Shown in pieces: positions 9,001 to 19,219 of a DNA stretch of 64,000 nt (its first letter is position 1; each line of letters opens with the position of its first letter). The position numbers were made by a program, and so were the translations under genes. Location of the stretch: NCBI GenBank assembly GCA_000621185.1, contig JHYZ01000014.1, forward strand, positions 62,001 to 126,000. Reading direction: 5' to 3'. The DNA comes from Franconibacter pulveris DSM 19144 (GTDB taxonomy: Bacteria > Pseudomonadota > Gammaproteobacteria > Enterobacterales > Enterobacteriaceae). Below the pieces are notes generated by a model, which worked only from the letters and a program-made list of their open reading frames with translations, was not told the DNA's origin and ran no database searches.

Positions 9001-11119
9001 TCTTGCGCTTACCGGCAGGCGAACTCGCCATCGCCGCTTTTTTACGGCGATTATCGAGATCCTTAATTAGCCGGTTGACACCCTCATCGGCGAACATCTG
9101 CTCAAGGCTTGTCGAGAGTTTGCGCCGCCAGTTTTTATACTGATAGCTGGTGCCCGGGATGTTCACCGGCTCCGCCATATCCAGCCAGTCCTCCGGTTGC
9201 AGGCCAAGCAGCGCGCTGTTGCTGTCGGCGATGTAGCGTTGCAGCCCGCGGTTTAGCGTGGAGGTCATCTTCATTAACGACGCGTTATGTCCGGTTCGCT
9301 TCGGCAGACAGCCAGATTTATGCAGGCTCTCCAGCAGGCCCTGTTTGGCGCGCTCGCGATCTTCATACAGGCCGTGCAGCACCTCGGCATCCGGATACAG
9401 GCCAAGCGTTTTACCAAGCGTCAGGTCACCGCTTTCCCAGTAGCCGCGCAGCGTCGGCAGGTCATGGGTGGTGGCGACCGCCATCGACTGCACCGGCCAG
9501 GCTTTCGGCGCGCGGAACTGCTTCTCATGGTCGCTCTCGAAGTAGAGCACCTTATAAGAATAAACACCGGTGCTGCGCAGCTTGCCGACAATCTCCGCCG
9601 GCACGGTGCCGAGATCTTCGCCGATAACCATACAGCGATGACGCTGGCTTTCCAGCGCCAGGATAGCGAGCAGATCGTCTACCGGATAGTGCACATAGGC
9701 GCCTTTATCTGCCGTCTCGCCATAGGGGATCCACCACAGGCGCAACATCGACATAACGTGGTCGATGCGCAACGCGCCGCAGTTCTTCATATTAGCGCGC
9801 AGCAGCTCCACAAAAGGCTCGTAGCCGCGCGCGGCAATAATGTGCGGATCCATCGGAGGCAGGCCCCAGTTCTGCCCAAGCGGCCCAAGAATATCCGGCG
9901 GCGCGCCGACGGACGCTTTCAGGCAGTAGAGCTCCCGATCGCGCCAGGTTTCCGCCCCCCCTTCCGCCACGCCTACCGCAAGGTCGCGATAGAGGCCTAT
10001 CGGCATTTCATGCTGTTGACTGGTTTGCCAGCACCCGGCGAACTGGGTATAAGCCAGCCATTGCAGCCAGAGGTAAAAATTAACCTCATCAGCCTGCGCT
10101 TCGCAAAACGCGTTAACCTCCGGGCTGTGAATGTCCCGGTAAGCCTCAGGCCAGACGGGCCAGCCCCAACGCATTTTGTCTTCTTTCATTTGCGCGGCGT
10201 GCAGCGCGTCGAACGCCGCCTGCCAGTAAAGGCTCTCCCCCTGCCCGGCGACAAACGCGTGAAACGCCAGGGCCTGCTCATCTTCCTCGCTGCGGGTGGA
10301 AAAGCGTTTCCATGCCATGTGCAGCGCGGTGAGTTTCAGCGCCGTGACGGTGGCGTAATCCACCCACTGCGCGTCGCGGGCCGCCTGCAGCGATTGCTGC
10401 GTGGTAGGAAGCCGCCACCAGGCCTGCGCCTCTTCGCTTAAGTGAAAATCCTCCACCGCGTTCACGTCGATATAAATCACATTGAGCCAGCGGCGGGAAG
10501 AGGGGCTGTAGGGGCTGGCGCTTTCCGGGTTCGCCGGGTAAAGCGCGTGGATCGGGTTGAGGCCGATAAACGCCCCGCCCCGCTCGCCGACTTCCGCCAG
10601 CATCTTTTTCAGATCGCCAAAATCGCCGATCCCCCAGTTGGCCTCTGAGCGCAGCGTGTAAAGCTGCACGCAGGCGCCCCAGAGTTTCTTGCCATCCAGC
10701 AGCGGCTGCGGCTCATAACAGCGCTTAGGCGCGACGATGACCCGACATTCCCAGCGCTTTTTCTGCTGCGTCAGCGTCAGCGTGTGATAGCCCAGCGGCA
10801 GACGCGTAGGCAGGACAAGCGTTTCACCGCCTTTTGCCTCGCCGGTGTGCTGCTGCCCCTGTTCGGTGTCGAGCAGCCACTGATAGTCCCCTTTCCCCTC
10901 AAGAGAAAACTGCATCCGGTTGCCCCGGATGAACACTTTCACATTCGGCACCGGCGTCGCCGCCACGCGTTTATTCGCGCTGACGGCGGTACGGTTCATC
11001 GCGTCCAGCAAACGCTGCTTGGTTTCAGCGCCAATAGCCTGCGGTTTGCCGTGCGCATTGATGTAGTTCGCTGCAATGCCCGCTCCCAGAGCGGCATTAT
11101 CCAGGCGTTTGCTATCCAT
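8996..11119 (-). CDS. malQ: 4-alpha-glucanotransferase (amylomaltase)
   Basis: A 707-residue GH77 enzyme that disproportionates maltodextrins and releases glucose. An N-terminal beta-rich region precedes the catalytic barrel. Barrel motifs include GALRIDHVMSM (nucleophile Asp), CMVIGEDLGTVP (acid/base Glu) and ATTHDLPTLRGYW (transition-state Asp). It is slightly longer than E. coli MalQ (694), mainly by a Lys-rich C-terminus. It follows malP by 9 bases as the second gene of malPQ. Confidence 0.98.
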   Translation of the reverse strand: MDSKRLDNAALGAGIAANYINAHGKPQAIGAETKQRLLDAMNRTAVSANKRVAATPVPNVKVFIRGNRMQFSLEGKGDYQWLLDTEQGQQHTGEAKGGETLVLPTRLPLGYHTLTLTQQKKRWECRVIVAPKRCYEPQPLLDGKKLWGACVQLYTLRSEANWGIGDFGDLKKMLAEVGERGGAFIGLNPIHALYPANPESASPYSPSSRRWLNVIYIDVNAVEDFHLSEEAQAWWRLPTTQQSLQAARDAQWVDYATVTALKLTALHMAWKRFSTRSEEDEQALAFHAFVAGQGESLYWQAAFDALHAAQMKEDKMRWGWPVWPEAYRDIHSPEVNAFCEAQADEVNFYLWLQWLAYTQFAGCWQTSQQHEMPIGLYRDLAVGVAEGGAETWRDRELYCLKASVGAPPDILGPLGQNWGLPPMDPHIIAARGYEPFVELLRANMKNCGALRIDHVMSMLRLWWIPYGETADKGAYVHYPVDDLLAILALESQRHRCMVIGEDLGTVPAEIVGKLRSTGVYSYKVLYFESDHEKQFRAPKAWPVQSMAVATTHDLPTLRGYWESGDLTLGKTLGLYPDAEVLHGLYEDRERAKQGLLESLHKSGCLPKRTGHNASLMKMTSTLNRGLQRYIADSNSALLGLQPEDWLDMAEPVNIPGTSYQYKNWRRKLSTSLEQMFADEGVNRLIKDLDNRRKKAAMASSPAGKRKK

Positions 11120-11128
11120 GAATTATCC

Positions 11129-13531
11129 TTAGCGTTTCGCCTGCCAGATACGTTGTTGGTAATCGCGAATCGACCGGTCCGAGCTGAACATGCCGCAACG
11201 CGCCGTGTTGAGTATAGCCGCGCGCGTCCAGGCTTCCTCATCGCGATAGAGCACATCCACCTCTCGCTGCGCTTTCACATAGGCGTTGAAATCCGCCATG
11301 ACCAGATAAGGATCGCCGCCCTGTTTGTCCATGCTGCGCAGCATGAGGTCGAACGCGTGCTTGTCGCCGTCGCTGTAAACGCCCTTTTCAAGCTCTTTAA
11401 GGACTGCGTCGAGCAGCTTGTCTTTTTTACGCCATTTCACCGGGTCGTAGCCTTTGGCCTTCAGCGCTTTCACCTCTTCCACGGTATGGCCGAAAATAAA
11501 AATGTTCTCTTCGCCAACCTGTTCGGCAATCTCAACGTTAGCGCCATCCAGCGTGCCGACGGTTAACGCGCCGTTCAGCGCCAGCTTCATGTTGCCGGTG
11601 CCGGACGCTTCTTTGCCTGCGGTGGAGATCTGCTCGGAAAGATCCGCCGCCGGGATCATCTTCTCCGCCACCGACACGTTGTAGTCCGGCAGGAAAACCA
11701 CCTTCAGCTTGTCGCCCACGAGCGGGTCGTTGTTTACCGCTTCCGCCACTTTATTAATGGCGAAGATAATGTTTTTCGCCAGGTAGTAGCCCGGCGCCGC
11801 TTTTGCGCCGAACAGGAACACGCGAGGCACGCGGTCCGCCTGCGGGTTCTCACGGATCTCTTTATAAAGCGCGAGGATATGCAGCAGATTAAGGTGCTGG
11901 CGTTTGTATTCATGCAGGCGCTTAATCTGCACGTCGAAGAGCGCATTCGGGTTAATTTCTATGCCGGTGCGGGCTTTCACAAAGGCCGCCAGGCGAACTT
12001 TGTTTTCCTGCTTAATGGCGCGGTAAGCCTTGCGGAAAGCCGCGTCGTCGGCATACTTCTCCAGCCCTGACAGCGCATCGAGGTCGTTCACCCACTCTTT
12101 TTTCAGCGTTTTATCAATCAGCGCCGCCAGCGCTGGGTTGCACTGCTTAATCCAGCGCCGGGGGGTAATACCGTTGGTGACGTTATGGAATTTGTTCGGC
12201 CAGAGCGTGTGATATTCCGGGAAGAGATCTTTCACCACCAGATCGGAGTGCAGCGCCGCCACGCCGTTTACCGCAAAGCCGCTGACCACGCACAGGTTCG
12301 CCATGCGCACCTGGTTGGCATGCACCACCGCCAGTTTCGCCCATACGGCTTCATCGTTAGGCCAGGTCTTCTGCACCAGCTTCTTAAAGCGGGCGTTAAT
12401 CTCTTTGATGATTTGCATGTGGCGCGGCAGCAGCGTGCGCACCAGGCGTTCATCCCAGGTCTCCAGCGCTTCCGGCATGAGCGTATGGTTGGTGTAGGCG
12501 AACGTTTTGCTGGTGATAGCCCAGGCTTCATCCCAACTCAACTGGTGCTCATCAATAAGGACGCGCAGCAGTTCGGGAATCGCGATGGTAGGGTGGGTAT
12601 CGTTAAGCTGGATAACTTCATAGTCCGCCAGATCGTGCAGATTACGCCCCGCCAGGTGATGACGACGCAGGATATCCGCAACCGAACAAGCGCACTGGAA
12701 ATATTGCTGCATCAGGCGCAGCTTTTTACCGGCCAGGTGGTTGTCGTTCGGGTAGAGCACTTTGGTGAGTTTATCGGCATCGATGCCCTGCTGCTCGGCC
12801 TTCAGGAAGTCGCCGTCGTTAAAGCGCGTGAGATCGAACGGGTGCGCGTGCGTGGCCTGCCACAGGCGCAGCGGCTGCGTCACGCCGTTGCGATAACCTA
12901 TCACTGGCAAGTCCCATGCCTGGCCGGTAATGATAAACCCAGGCTGCCAGCGCGACGTTTTGCCTTCCTTCACCACTTTGCCGCCGATACCTACCTGCAC
13001 GTCCAGTTGTTCATTGTGGCGAAACCACGGATAGCTGCCGCGATGCCAGTCATCCGGCGCCTCCATCTGCTTGCCGTCGTCAAAAGACTGGCGGAACAGG
13101 CCGTACTGATAGTTCAGGCCGTAACCGGTGGCGGGCTGGCCAACGGTTGCCATCGAATCCAAAAAGCAGGCGGCGAGGCGGCCAAGCCCGCCGTTGCCGA
13201 GCGCCGGATCGATCTCCTCTTCCAGCAAATCGCTCAGGTTGACATCATGGGCCTCAAGCAGTCCTGCAACCTGCGAATACCAGCCAAGATTCAGGAGGTT
13301 ATTACCGGTCAGACGGCCAATCAGGAACTCCATGGAAATGTAATTAACGTGGCGCTGAGCAGAGGTGTTGTTTACCGCAGGCTGAGCGGCGAGCATTTCC
13401 GCCAGCGCGCCGCTTACCGCGTGCCACCACTGGCGCGTGGTCATTTCTTTTGCAGACGTTAAACCAAACTGCTGCCACTGGCGCGTCAGGGCGGCCTGAA
13501 ATTGTTCTTCGTTAAAAATAGGCTGTGACAT
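11129..13531 (-). CDS. malP: Maltodextrin phosphorylase
   Basis: An 800-residue GT35 phosphorylase that releases glucose-1-phosphate from maltodextrins, using pyridoxal phosphate. Visible motifs are [21 protein letters not shown], the loop [19 protein letters not shown] and the PLP-lysine region [18 protein letters not shown]. The ATG at 13531 is chosen because it starts the family N-terminus [11 protein letters not shown]. The open frame extends 45 codons further upstream, but into the promoter. Transcribed ahead of malQ and activated by MalT, judging from nearby boxes. Confidence 0.98.
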   Translation of the reverse strand: MSQPIFNEEQFQAALTRQWQQFGLTSAKEMTTRQWWHAVSGALAEMLAAQPAVNNTSAQRHVNYISMEFLIGRLTGNNLLNLGWYSQVAGLLEAHDVNLSDLLEEEIDPALGNGGLGRLAACFLDSMATVGQPATGYGLNYQYGLFRQSFDDGKQMEAPDDWHRGSYPWFRHNEQLDVQVGIGGKVVKEGKTSRWQPGFIITGQAWDLPVIGYRNGVTQPLRLWQATHAHPFDLTRFNDGDFLKAEQQGIDADKLTKVLYPNDNHLAGKKLRLMQQYFQCACSVADILRRHHLAGRNLHDLADYEVIQLNDTHPTIAIPELLRVLIDEHQLSWDEAWAITSKTFAYTNHTLMPEALETWDERLVRTLLPRHMQIIKEINARFKKLVQKTWPNDEAVWAKLAVVHANQVRMANLCVVSGFAVNGVAALHSDLVVKDLFPEYHTLWPNKFHNVTNGITPRRWIKQCNPALAALIDKTLKKEWVNDLDALSGLEKYADDAAFRKAYRAIKQENKVRLAAFVKARTGIEINPNALFDVQIKRLHEYKRQHLNLLHILALYKEIRENPQADRVPRVFLFGAKAAPGYYLAKNIIFAINKVAEAVNNDPLVGDKLKVVFLPDYNVSVAEKMIPAADLSEQISTAGKEASGTGNMKLALNGALTVGTLDGANVEIAEQVGEENIFIFGHTVEEVKALKAKGYDPVKWRKKDKLLDAVLKELEKGVYSDGDKHAFDLMLRSMDKQGGDPYLVMADFNAYVKAQREVDVLYRDEEAWTRAAILNTARCGMFSSDRSIRDYQQRIWQAKR

Positions 13532-13599
13532 AGGGAATCGGGATCCTGTAGCAAAATAAACATCTTTTATAATAGTGTGCCGCGCCCCCTGGCTAACTT

Positions 13600-13645
13600 C
13601 CTCATCCTGCCAGGTATTAGACGGGGAGGAGTAGCGGGGAGTAGC
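13600..13645. promoter_or_regulatory. Candidate MalT boxes of the malPQ promoter
   Basis: Three matches to the MalT core GGGGA(T/G)GAGG were seen: CAGGATGAGG on the minus strand at 13600-13609, and GGGGAGGAGT at 13623-13632 and GGGGAGTAGC at 13636-13645 on the plus strand. The first reads toward malP. MalT with ATP and maltotriose binds such boxes to activate malPQ. Confidence 0.65.
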
Positions 13646-14071
13646 GAAAACTGTGATCGGCGGCACTTAAAGCCGCCTGGAGCGGCAAAAAACCGTGCAA
13701 ACCATCACTTCGGAAACACCCAAAAATAGCGCTCTTCTTTACTGACGCGCCCTGCGCTTATTTGTTTTTGGTGGTGGATGGAAAAGATAAAAAATGGACC
13801 TAAAGGTTTACGTTTTATTTTTATGAAATAACGTTTTGAAAAACAATTAATGAACAGAAATAATTAATCACCGTTTTAAATAAAGTAAACAAAATTTACC
13901 GATCGCTGAGAATTGATTATTTTTGCATCAGTAAATACGCAAATAGCCGTAATCTGGCGGCGCGAAGTCTTTATTCCCCCTTTGCCTGTAACGGCCAACA
14001 TTGCGCGCCAGGCCGCACCAGACGGCGCTTTGCTACTATCGGGTGAAATTTATTGAACTAATAAATAGAAG

Positions 14072-14087
14072 TGTGACAGAGAGCAAC
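14072..14087 (+). promoter_or_regulatory. CRP site of malT
   Basis: TGTGACAGAGAGCAAC, with one perfect half (TGTGA) and a weak second half, resembles the E. coli malT CRP site. It is centred about 75 bases ahead of the start point implied by TATAAT at 14143-14148, a class I activation distance. No good -35 box is present at the right spacing, as expected of a CRP-dependent promoter. Confidence 0.6.
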
Positions 14088-14217
14088 TTTAAGCTCTCAG
14101 AAACCGGACATAACTTGCAATAATTCCCGTTCTGAACGACCTTATAATCAGCATTAATTACGAGGCACAAAAAAATTCTCCATTCCTCCTGATTCCTGCA
14201 CAGTGAAGTGACCGATT

Positions 14218-16923
14218 ATGTTGATACCGTCTAAATTAAGTCGCCCGGTTCGTCTGGAGCACACCGTAGTACGCGACCGTCTGCTGGCTAAATTATCCGG
14301 CGCCAACAATTATCGTCTGGCGCTGATTACCAGCCCGGCCGGATACGGTAAAACAACGCTGGTCTCCCAGTGGGCCGCAGGTAAAAACGAGCTGGGCTGG
14401 TACTCGCTTGACGAAGGCGATAATCAGCAGGAACGTTTTGCCAGCTATCTCATTGCCGCCGTGCAACAGGCGACGGGCGGACACTGTGTCAGCAGCGAGG
14501 TGATGGCGCAAAAGCGCCAGTACGCCAGCCTCTCATCGCTTTTCTCGCAACTCTTTATTGAGCTTGCGCAGTGGGAGCGTCCGCTCTATCTGGTGATAGA
14601 CGACTACCACCTTATTTCTAACCCGGTTATTCACGAAGCGATGCGCTTTTTCCTGCGTCATCAGCCGGAAAACCTGACGCTGGTGGTGCTCTCACGCAAT
14701 CTGCCGCAGCTTGGCATCGCTAACCTGCGCGTACGTGACCAGCTGCTGGAAATTGGCAGTCAGCAGCTCGCTTTTACGCACCAGGAAGCAAAACAATTTT
14801 TCGACTGCCGCCTTAACTCCCCTATCGAGCCTGCTGAAAGCAGCCGCCTGTGCGACGATGTGGCAGGCTGGGCCACCGCCCTGCAGCTTATCGCCCTGTC
14901 GGCGCGTCAGAGCGCCAGTTCCGCGCATCATTCCGCGCGTCGCCTGGCGGGCATTAACGCCTCCCATCTCTCCGATTATCTGGTGGATGAGGTGCTCGAT
15001 AACGTAGACGACAGCACGCGCCAGTTCCTGCTGAAAAGCTCGCTGCTGCGTTCGATGAACGACGCGCTGATCGTGCGCGTAACGGGTGAAGAAAACGGCC
15101 AGATGCGGCTGGAAGAGATTGAACGCCAGGGATTGTTTTTGCAGCGCATGGACGACTCGGGCGAATGGTTTAGCTATCACCCGCTGTTTGGCGGCTTTTT
15201 GCGCCAGCGTTGCCAGTGGGAACTGGCAACAGAGCTGCCGGATATTCACCGCGCGGCGGCGGAAAGCTGGATGGCGCAAGGCTTCCCGAGCGAGGCGATT
15301 CACCACGCGCTGGCGGCGGGCGATTCCCGTATGTTGCGCGATATTCTGCTTAATCATGCGTGGGGTCTGTTTAACCACAGCGAGCTGGCGCTGCTTGAAG
15401 AGTCGCTCAAGGCGCTGCCGTGGGAGAGCCTGCTCGCTAATCCTAAACTGGTGCTGTTGCAGGCCTGGCTGATGCAAAGCCAGCACCGTTATAGCGAAGT
15501 GAATACGTTGCTGGCGCGCGCCGAACAGGAGATGCAGGAGGCGATGGACGAAACGCTGCATGGCGAATTCAACGCCCTGCGCGCACAGGTCGCCATCAAC
15601 GACGGCGACCCGGAAGAGGCGGAGCGGCTGGCGATGATCGCGCTCGACACCCTGCCGCTGGCGAGTTTTTACAGCCGCATTGTGGCGACCTCGGTGCACG
15701 GCGAAGTGCTGCACTGCAAAGGCGAACTCACGAGATCGCTCTCGACGATGCAGCAAACGGAGCAGATGGCGCGCCGACACGACGTCTGGCATTACGCGCT
15801 CTGGAGTCTTATCCAGCAAAGCGAAATTCTTTTCGCCCAGGGCTTTTTGCAGGCCGCCTGGGAGACCCAGGATAAAGCCTTCACGCTTATCCGCGAGCAG
15901 CACCTTGAGCAACTGCCGCTGCATGAATTTTTACTGCGCATTCGCGCGCAGTTGCTGTGGGCCTGGTCGCGCCTTGATGAAGCCGAAGCGTCGGCGCGCA
16001 TGGGCATGGACGTGCTGTCGGGCTATCAGCCGCAGCAGCAGCTTCAGTGTCTGGCGCTGCTTGTGCAGTGTTCGCTGGCGCGCGGGGATCTCGACAACGC
16101 TCGCAGCCACCTGAATCGTCTGGAAAACTTGCTTGGCAATGGCCCTTATCACACAGACTGGGTGTCGAACGCCGATAAGGTTCGCGTCATTTACTGGCAG
16201 ATGACGGGGGATAAAAAATCGGCCGCCAACTGGCTGCGTCAGACGCCGAAACCCGCTTTCGCTAATAATCATTTTCTGCAAAGCCAGTGGCGCAACATCG
16301 CCCGGGTGCAGATCCTGCTTGGCGATTACGACCCGGCGGAGATGGTGCTGGAAGAGCTGAACGAAAACGCCCGCGGCCTGCGGCTGATGAGCGACATCAA
16401 CCGCAACCTGCTGCTGCTTAACCAGCTCTACTGGCAGGCAGGACGCAAGAGCGACGCCCAACGGGTGCTGATGGAAGCGTTGACGCTCGCCAACCGCACC
16501 GGCTTCATCAGCCACTTTGTGATTGAGGGCGAAGCGATGGCGCAGCAACTTCGCCAGCTCATTCAGCTCAATACGCTGCCAGAGCTGGAGCAACACCGCG
16601 CGCAGCGCATTTTGCGTGAAATTAACCAGCATCATCGCCATAAATTCGCCCACTTCGACGAGAGCTTTGTTAACCGTCTGCTGACGCACCCGGAGGTGCC
16701 GGAGCTTATCCGCACCAGCCCGCTTACTCAGCGCGAATGGCAGGTGCTGGGGCTGATTTATTCCGGTTACAGCAACGATCAAATAGCCGGCGAGCTTGAA
16801 GTGGCGGCGACCACCATCAAGACGCACATTCGCAACCTGTACCAGAAACTCGGCGTAGCGCACCGCCAGGATGCCGTACAGCATGCCCAGCAGCTACTGA
16901 AGATGATGGGATATGGAGTTTAA
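14218..16923 (+). CDS. malT: Maltose regulon activator MalT
   Basis: A 901-residue STAND-class transcription activator. The N-terminal NOD module carries a Walker A motif ([10 protein letters not shown]) near residues 38-48 and a Walker B-like [13 protein letters not shown]-like sensor region follows. The C-terminal LuxR-type helix-turn-helix is [22 protein letters not shown]...[16 protein letters not shown]. It matches E. coli MalT over its whole length. Regulated by CRP. The ribosome site is weak. Confidence 0.98.
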   Translation: MLIPSKLSRPVRLEHTVVRDRLLAKLSGANNYRLALITSPAGYGKTTLVSQWAAGKNELGWYSLDEGDNQQERFASYLIAAVQQATGGHCVSSEVMAQKRQYASLSSLFSQLFIELAQWERPLYLVIDDYHLISNPVIHEAMRFFLRHQPENLTLVVLSRNLPQLGIANLRVRDQLLEIGSQQLAFTHQEAKQFFDCRLNSPIEPAESSRLCDDVAGWATALQLIALSARQSASSAHHSARRLAGINASHLSDYLVDEVLDNVDDSTRQFLLKSSLLRSMNDALIVRVTGEENGQMRLEEIERQGLFLQRMDDSGEWFSYHPLFGGFLRQRCQWELATELPDIHRAAAESWMAQGFPSEAIHHALAAGDSRMLRDILLNHAWGLFNHSELALLEESLKALPWESLLANPKLVLLQAWLMQSQHRYSEVNTLLARAEQEMQEAMDETLHGEFNALRAQVAINDGDPEEAERLAMIALDTLPLASFYSRIVATSVHGEVLHCKGELTRSLSTMQQTEQMARRHDVWHYALWSLIQQSEILFAQGFLQAAWETQDKAFTLIREQHLEQLPLHEFLLRIRAQLLWAWSRLDEAEASARMGMDVLSGYQPQQQLQCLALLVQCSLARGDLDNARSHLNRLENLLGNGPYHTDWVSNADKVRVIYWQMTGDKKSAANWLRQTPKPAFANNHFLQSQWRNIARVQILLGDYDPAEMVLEELNENARGLRLMSDINRNLLLLNQLYWQAGRKSDAQRVLMEALTLANRTGFISHFVIEGEAMAQQLRQLIQLNTLPELEQHRAQRILREINQHHRHKFAHFDESFVNRLLTHPEVPELIRTSPLTQREWQVLGLIYSGYSNDQIAGELEVAATTIKTHIRNLYQKLGVAHRQDAVQHAQQLLKMMGYGV

Positions 16924-16958
16924 CGGTATCCCCGCTGCATAGCGAATTAGTCAGTCAA

Positions 16959-17001
16959 CGCTCTGGCGAACGTAATCGTTCATGCCTGATTTACCAGAGC
17001 G
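16959..17001. terminator. Two-step hairpin between convergent malT and glpR
   Basis: An outer stem CGCTCTGG / CCAGAGCG (16959-16966 with 16994-17001) encloses an inner stem GAACG / CGTTC (16968-16972 with 16977-16981) with loop TAAT. There is no T-run, so it may be an RNA 3'-end structure rather than an intrinsic terminator. Confidence 0.5.
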
Positions 17002-17022
17002 CCGCCCGCCGTTACCCCATTC

Positions 17023-17781
17023 TCAGCACAGCTCCAGCTGCACATTATTCTCGCTAATCACCTTCATCACGCCTGCTGGCGGCATGACATCCGTATACAC
17101 CGCGTCTACCAGATTGATGCTGCCGAGGTTAACCATCGCGTTACGGCCGAACTTGGAATGGTCCACTACCAGCATCACGTGGCGGGAGTTTTCGATAATG
17201 GCGCGCTTGGTGCGCACTTCGTGGTAGTCGAACTCCAGCAGCGAGCCATCGCTGTCGATGCCGCTGATGCCGAGAATGCCGAAGTCGAGACGGAACTGAG
17301 AGATAAAATCGAGCGTCGCTTCGCCGATAATGCCGCCGTCGCGGCTGCGCAGTTCGCCGCCCGCGAGGATAATACGGAAGTCCTCTTTCGCCATCAGCGT
17401 GTTCGCCACGTTCAGGTTATTCGTCACGATACGCAAATTGTTGTGATCAAGCAGCGCGTGAGCCACCGCTTCCGGCGTCGTGCCGATATCGATAAACAGG
17501 GTGGCGCCATTGGGGATCTGGCTTGCCACGCGCCGGGCGATACGCTCTTTTTCCGCCGTCTGCGTCGCTTTACGATCGTGCCAGGGGGTATTAACCGAAC
17601 TGGAAGGCAAGGCGGCGCCGCCGTGATGGCGCAGGATCATGTTCTGATCGGCCAGATCGTTTAAGTCGCGGCGAATAGTCTGCGGGCTAACCGCAAACTG
17701 CTCGACCAACTCTTCCGTGCTGACATAGCCCTGCTTTTTTACCAGTTCGATAATCGCGTCATGACGTTGTGTTTGCTTCAC
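17023..17781 (-). CDS. glpR: glp regulon repressor GlpR
   Basis: A 252-residue DeoR-family repressor that is released from DNA by glycerol-3-phosphate. The N-terminal winged helix is MKQTQRHDAIIELVKKQGYVSTEELVEQFAVSPQTIRRDLNDL split across residues 1-43, and the sugar-phosphate isomerase-like sensor domain has DIGTTPEAVAHAL and GGELRSRDGGIIGEAT. Some E. coli laboratory strains carry damaged glpR; this copy is intact. Third gene of glpEGR, 27 bases after glpG. Confidence 0.98.
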   Translation of the reverse strand: MKQTQRHDAIIELVKKQGYVSTEELVEQFAVSPQTIRRDLNDLADQNMILRHHGGAALPSSSVNTPWHDRKATQTAEKERIARRVASQIPNGATLFIDIGTTPEAVAHALLDHNNLRIVTNNLNVANTLMAKEDFRIILAGGELRSRDGGIIGEATLDFISQFRLDFGILGISGIDSDGSLLEFDYHEVRTKRAIIENSRHVMLVVDHSKFGRNAMVNLGSINLVDAVYTDVMPPAGVMKVISENNVQLELC

Positions 17782-17808
17782 ACTCTTCTCCTGAAGTATC
17801 CCCGGATC

Positions 17809-18636
17809 TTATGTTCGTTTTCGCGCATGAAAGGTATCCGTCAGCGCCATCGCCAGCCCAACCAGCAACCCGGTGACATGCGCCGCGTTGGCGACAGAAA
17901 GGCCAAAGAGATCAAACCAGCCCGCAATCAGCCAGATAAGGGCGAAAGCGAGCAGCCCGCGCGGCATATGCAGCCCGCTTTGCGGATCGCGCTCGCCGCG
18001 CAGCCAGACATAGCCCATCAGCGCGTAAACCACGCCGGAAAGGCCGCCAAACCACGCGCCGCTATAGTAATGCTGGATAAAACCGCTTAACAGCGCAGCG
18101 ATAAGAAACAGCGTCAGCAGCTTGCCGCTGCCGAGGCGCTTTTCCACCGGGCCGCCCAGATACCACCACCATAACAGGTTGAAAGTGATATGCAGTATGG
18201 AGAAGTGCAGCAAAGCGTGGCTGAAATAACGCCACGCCTCGAATTTCAGCGAAGGGTCGAACGGCCATGCCAGCCACACCATTATTATCTGGTCGCCGAC
18301 CGCCTGCATCAGCAGATAGACCACGATGCACGCCGCCATCACCAGCAACGTGAGCGGTCCGGCGTTCTGGCGCACGGTGGCGAAAAAAGGAAAGCGTCGA
18401 TACTGCAAATGGCTGCCCGCCTGCCCGGTCTGCCAGCTGGCGGCCAGATAGCGCGGGTCATAGGGATTTTGCTGAAAGCGCGCCAGTTCAGCCTGCACCC
18501 GTTCCGCCTGGCTCTCATCGGCAAGCCAGACTTCATACTCCTGCTGCGGCTTAATGGTCAGCGTGACGCCCTGCGTTGCCATGTAATCGACAAACGCCTG
18601 CGCCATGCGCGGATTAGCAAAAGAGGTAATTAACAT
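17809..18636 (-). CDS. glpG: Rhomboid intramembrane serine protease
   Basis: A 275-residue inner-membrane protease. A cytoplasmic N-terminal domain of about 90 residues precedes six transmembrane helices. The catalytic dyad is Ser200 ([13 protein letters not shown]) and His253 ([12 protein letters not shown]), equivalent to E. coli S201 and H254. The L1 loop WR motif ([12 protein letters not shown]) is also present. Located between glpE and glpR, without proven function in glycerol metabolism. Confidence 0.98.
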   Translation of the reverse strand: MLITSFANPRMAQAFVDYMATQGVTLTIKPQQEYEVWLADESQAERVQAELARFQQNPYDPRYLAASWQTGQAGSHLQYRRFPFFATVRQNAGPLTLLVMAACIVVYLLMQAVGDQIIMVWLAWPFDPSLKFEAWRYFSHALLHFSILHITFNLLWWWYLGGPVEKRLGSGKLLTLFLIAALLSGFIQHYYSGAWFGGLSGVVYALMGYVWLRGERDPQSGLHMPRGLLAFALIWLIAGWFDLFGLSVANAAHVTGLLVGLAMALTDTFHARKRT

Positions 18637-18700
18637 CGCCTGCTCTTTCGTTAGCGGAAAATGCGATGAGTATACCGGGTAAAAGGGCCGCTACCGACAA

Positions 18701-19030
18701 TTACTCCTCGCCGCGCGCCACTTCCGCCGGAAAATGACGGTGCCAGGCGTCGAAACCGCCGTCCACGCTGTAGACCTGGTCATATCCCTGTTGCAGGAGA
18801 TATTGCGCCGCGCCTTTGCTGCTGTTGCCGTGATAGCACATCACCATTACCGGCGTATCAAAATCGGTGTTCTGCATAAAGTTAACCAGCGTGGCGTTGG
18901 TCAGGTGGAACGCGCCCGGCGTATGGCCCAGCTCATAACTCTGCGGATCGCGGATATCGACCAGAACCGCGCTGCCCTGGTGAAGTCTCTGGTGCGCTTC
19001 TTCCACATTAATACATTCAAATTGATCCAT
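18701..19030 (-). CDS. glpE: Thiosulfate sulfurtransferase GlpE
   Basis: A 109-residue single-domain rhodanese that transfers sulfane sulfur, with thiosulfate and thioredoxin or cyanide as partners. Active-site Cys65 lies in [12 protein letters not shown], and CH2 motifs such as [15 protein letters not shown] are visible. The ATG at 19030 gives the E. coli-like N-terminus MDQFECINV; an in-frame ATG four codons upstream is less likely. First gene of glpEGR, divergent from glpD. Confidence 0.96.
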   Translation of the reverse strand: MDQFECINVEEAHQRLHQGSAVLVDIRDPQSYELGHTPGAFHLTNATLVNFMQNTDFDTPVMVMCYHGNSSKGAAQYLLQQGYDQVYSVDGGFDAWHRHFPAEVARGEE

Positions 19031-19141
19031 GGTGCTTCTCATCGTTGGTACAGGACAAAGGCTCTTGGCCTTAAGTTTACGTGGGAACCCTATCAGGACG
19101 CCATATTGTTATTCATATCACATTGAATTGTTTTTTTACTG

Positions 19142-19186
19142 TTACCAAAAGCGCGTTTGTTTGCTATTATGAGCGATATCGAACAT
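19142..19186 (+). promoter_or_regulatory. glpD promoter and GlpR operator
   Basis: TTACCA (19142-19147), a 17-base spacer and TATTAT (19165-19170) form the likely promoter. Overlapping it at 19169-19186 is ATGAGCGATATCGAACAT. The right half (ATCGAACAT) is the GlpR half-site and the left half is a degenerate inverted copy, so GlpR should repress glpD here. Confidence 0.72.
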
Positions 19187-19219
19187 TTTTGAGCTTTAAC
19201 GAAAGTGAATGAGGGCAGT

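Larger units (their letters stand above)
13532..14217. other. malP-malT divergent regulatory region
   Basis: A 686-base region. Near malP it holds a -10-like element on the minus strand (TATTATAAAA, about 13564-13573) and candidate MalT boxes, then a small hairpin at 13672-13686 (GCCGC / GCGGC). The middle (13790-13930) is AT-rich. The malT side carries a CRP-like site and a TATAAT element at 14143-14148. No gene is evident. Confidence 0.65.

Noticed and set aside
8873-9070. 65-codon plus-strand frame after nfuA
   Set aside because: It crosses the REP-like palindrome, the terminator and the end of malQ, so it is chance.
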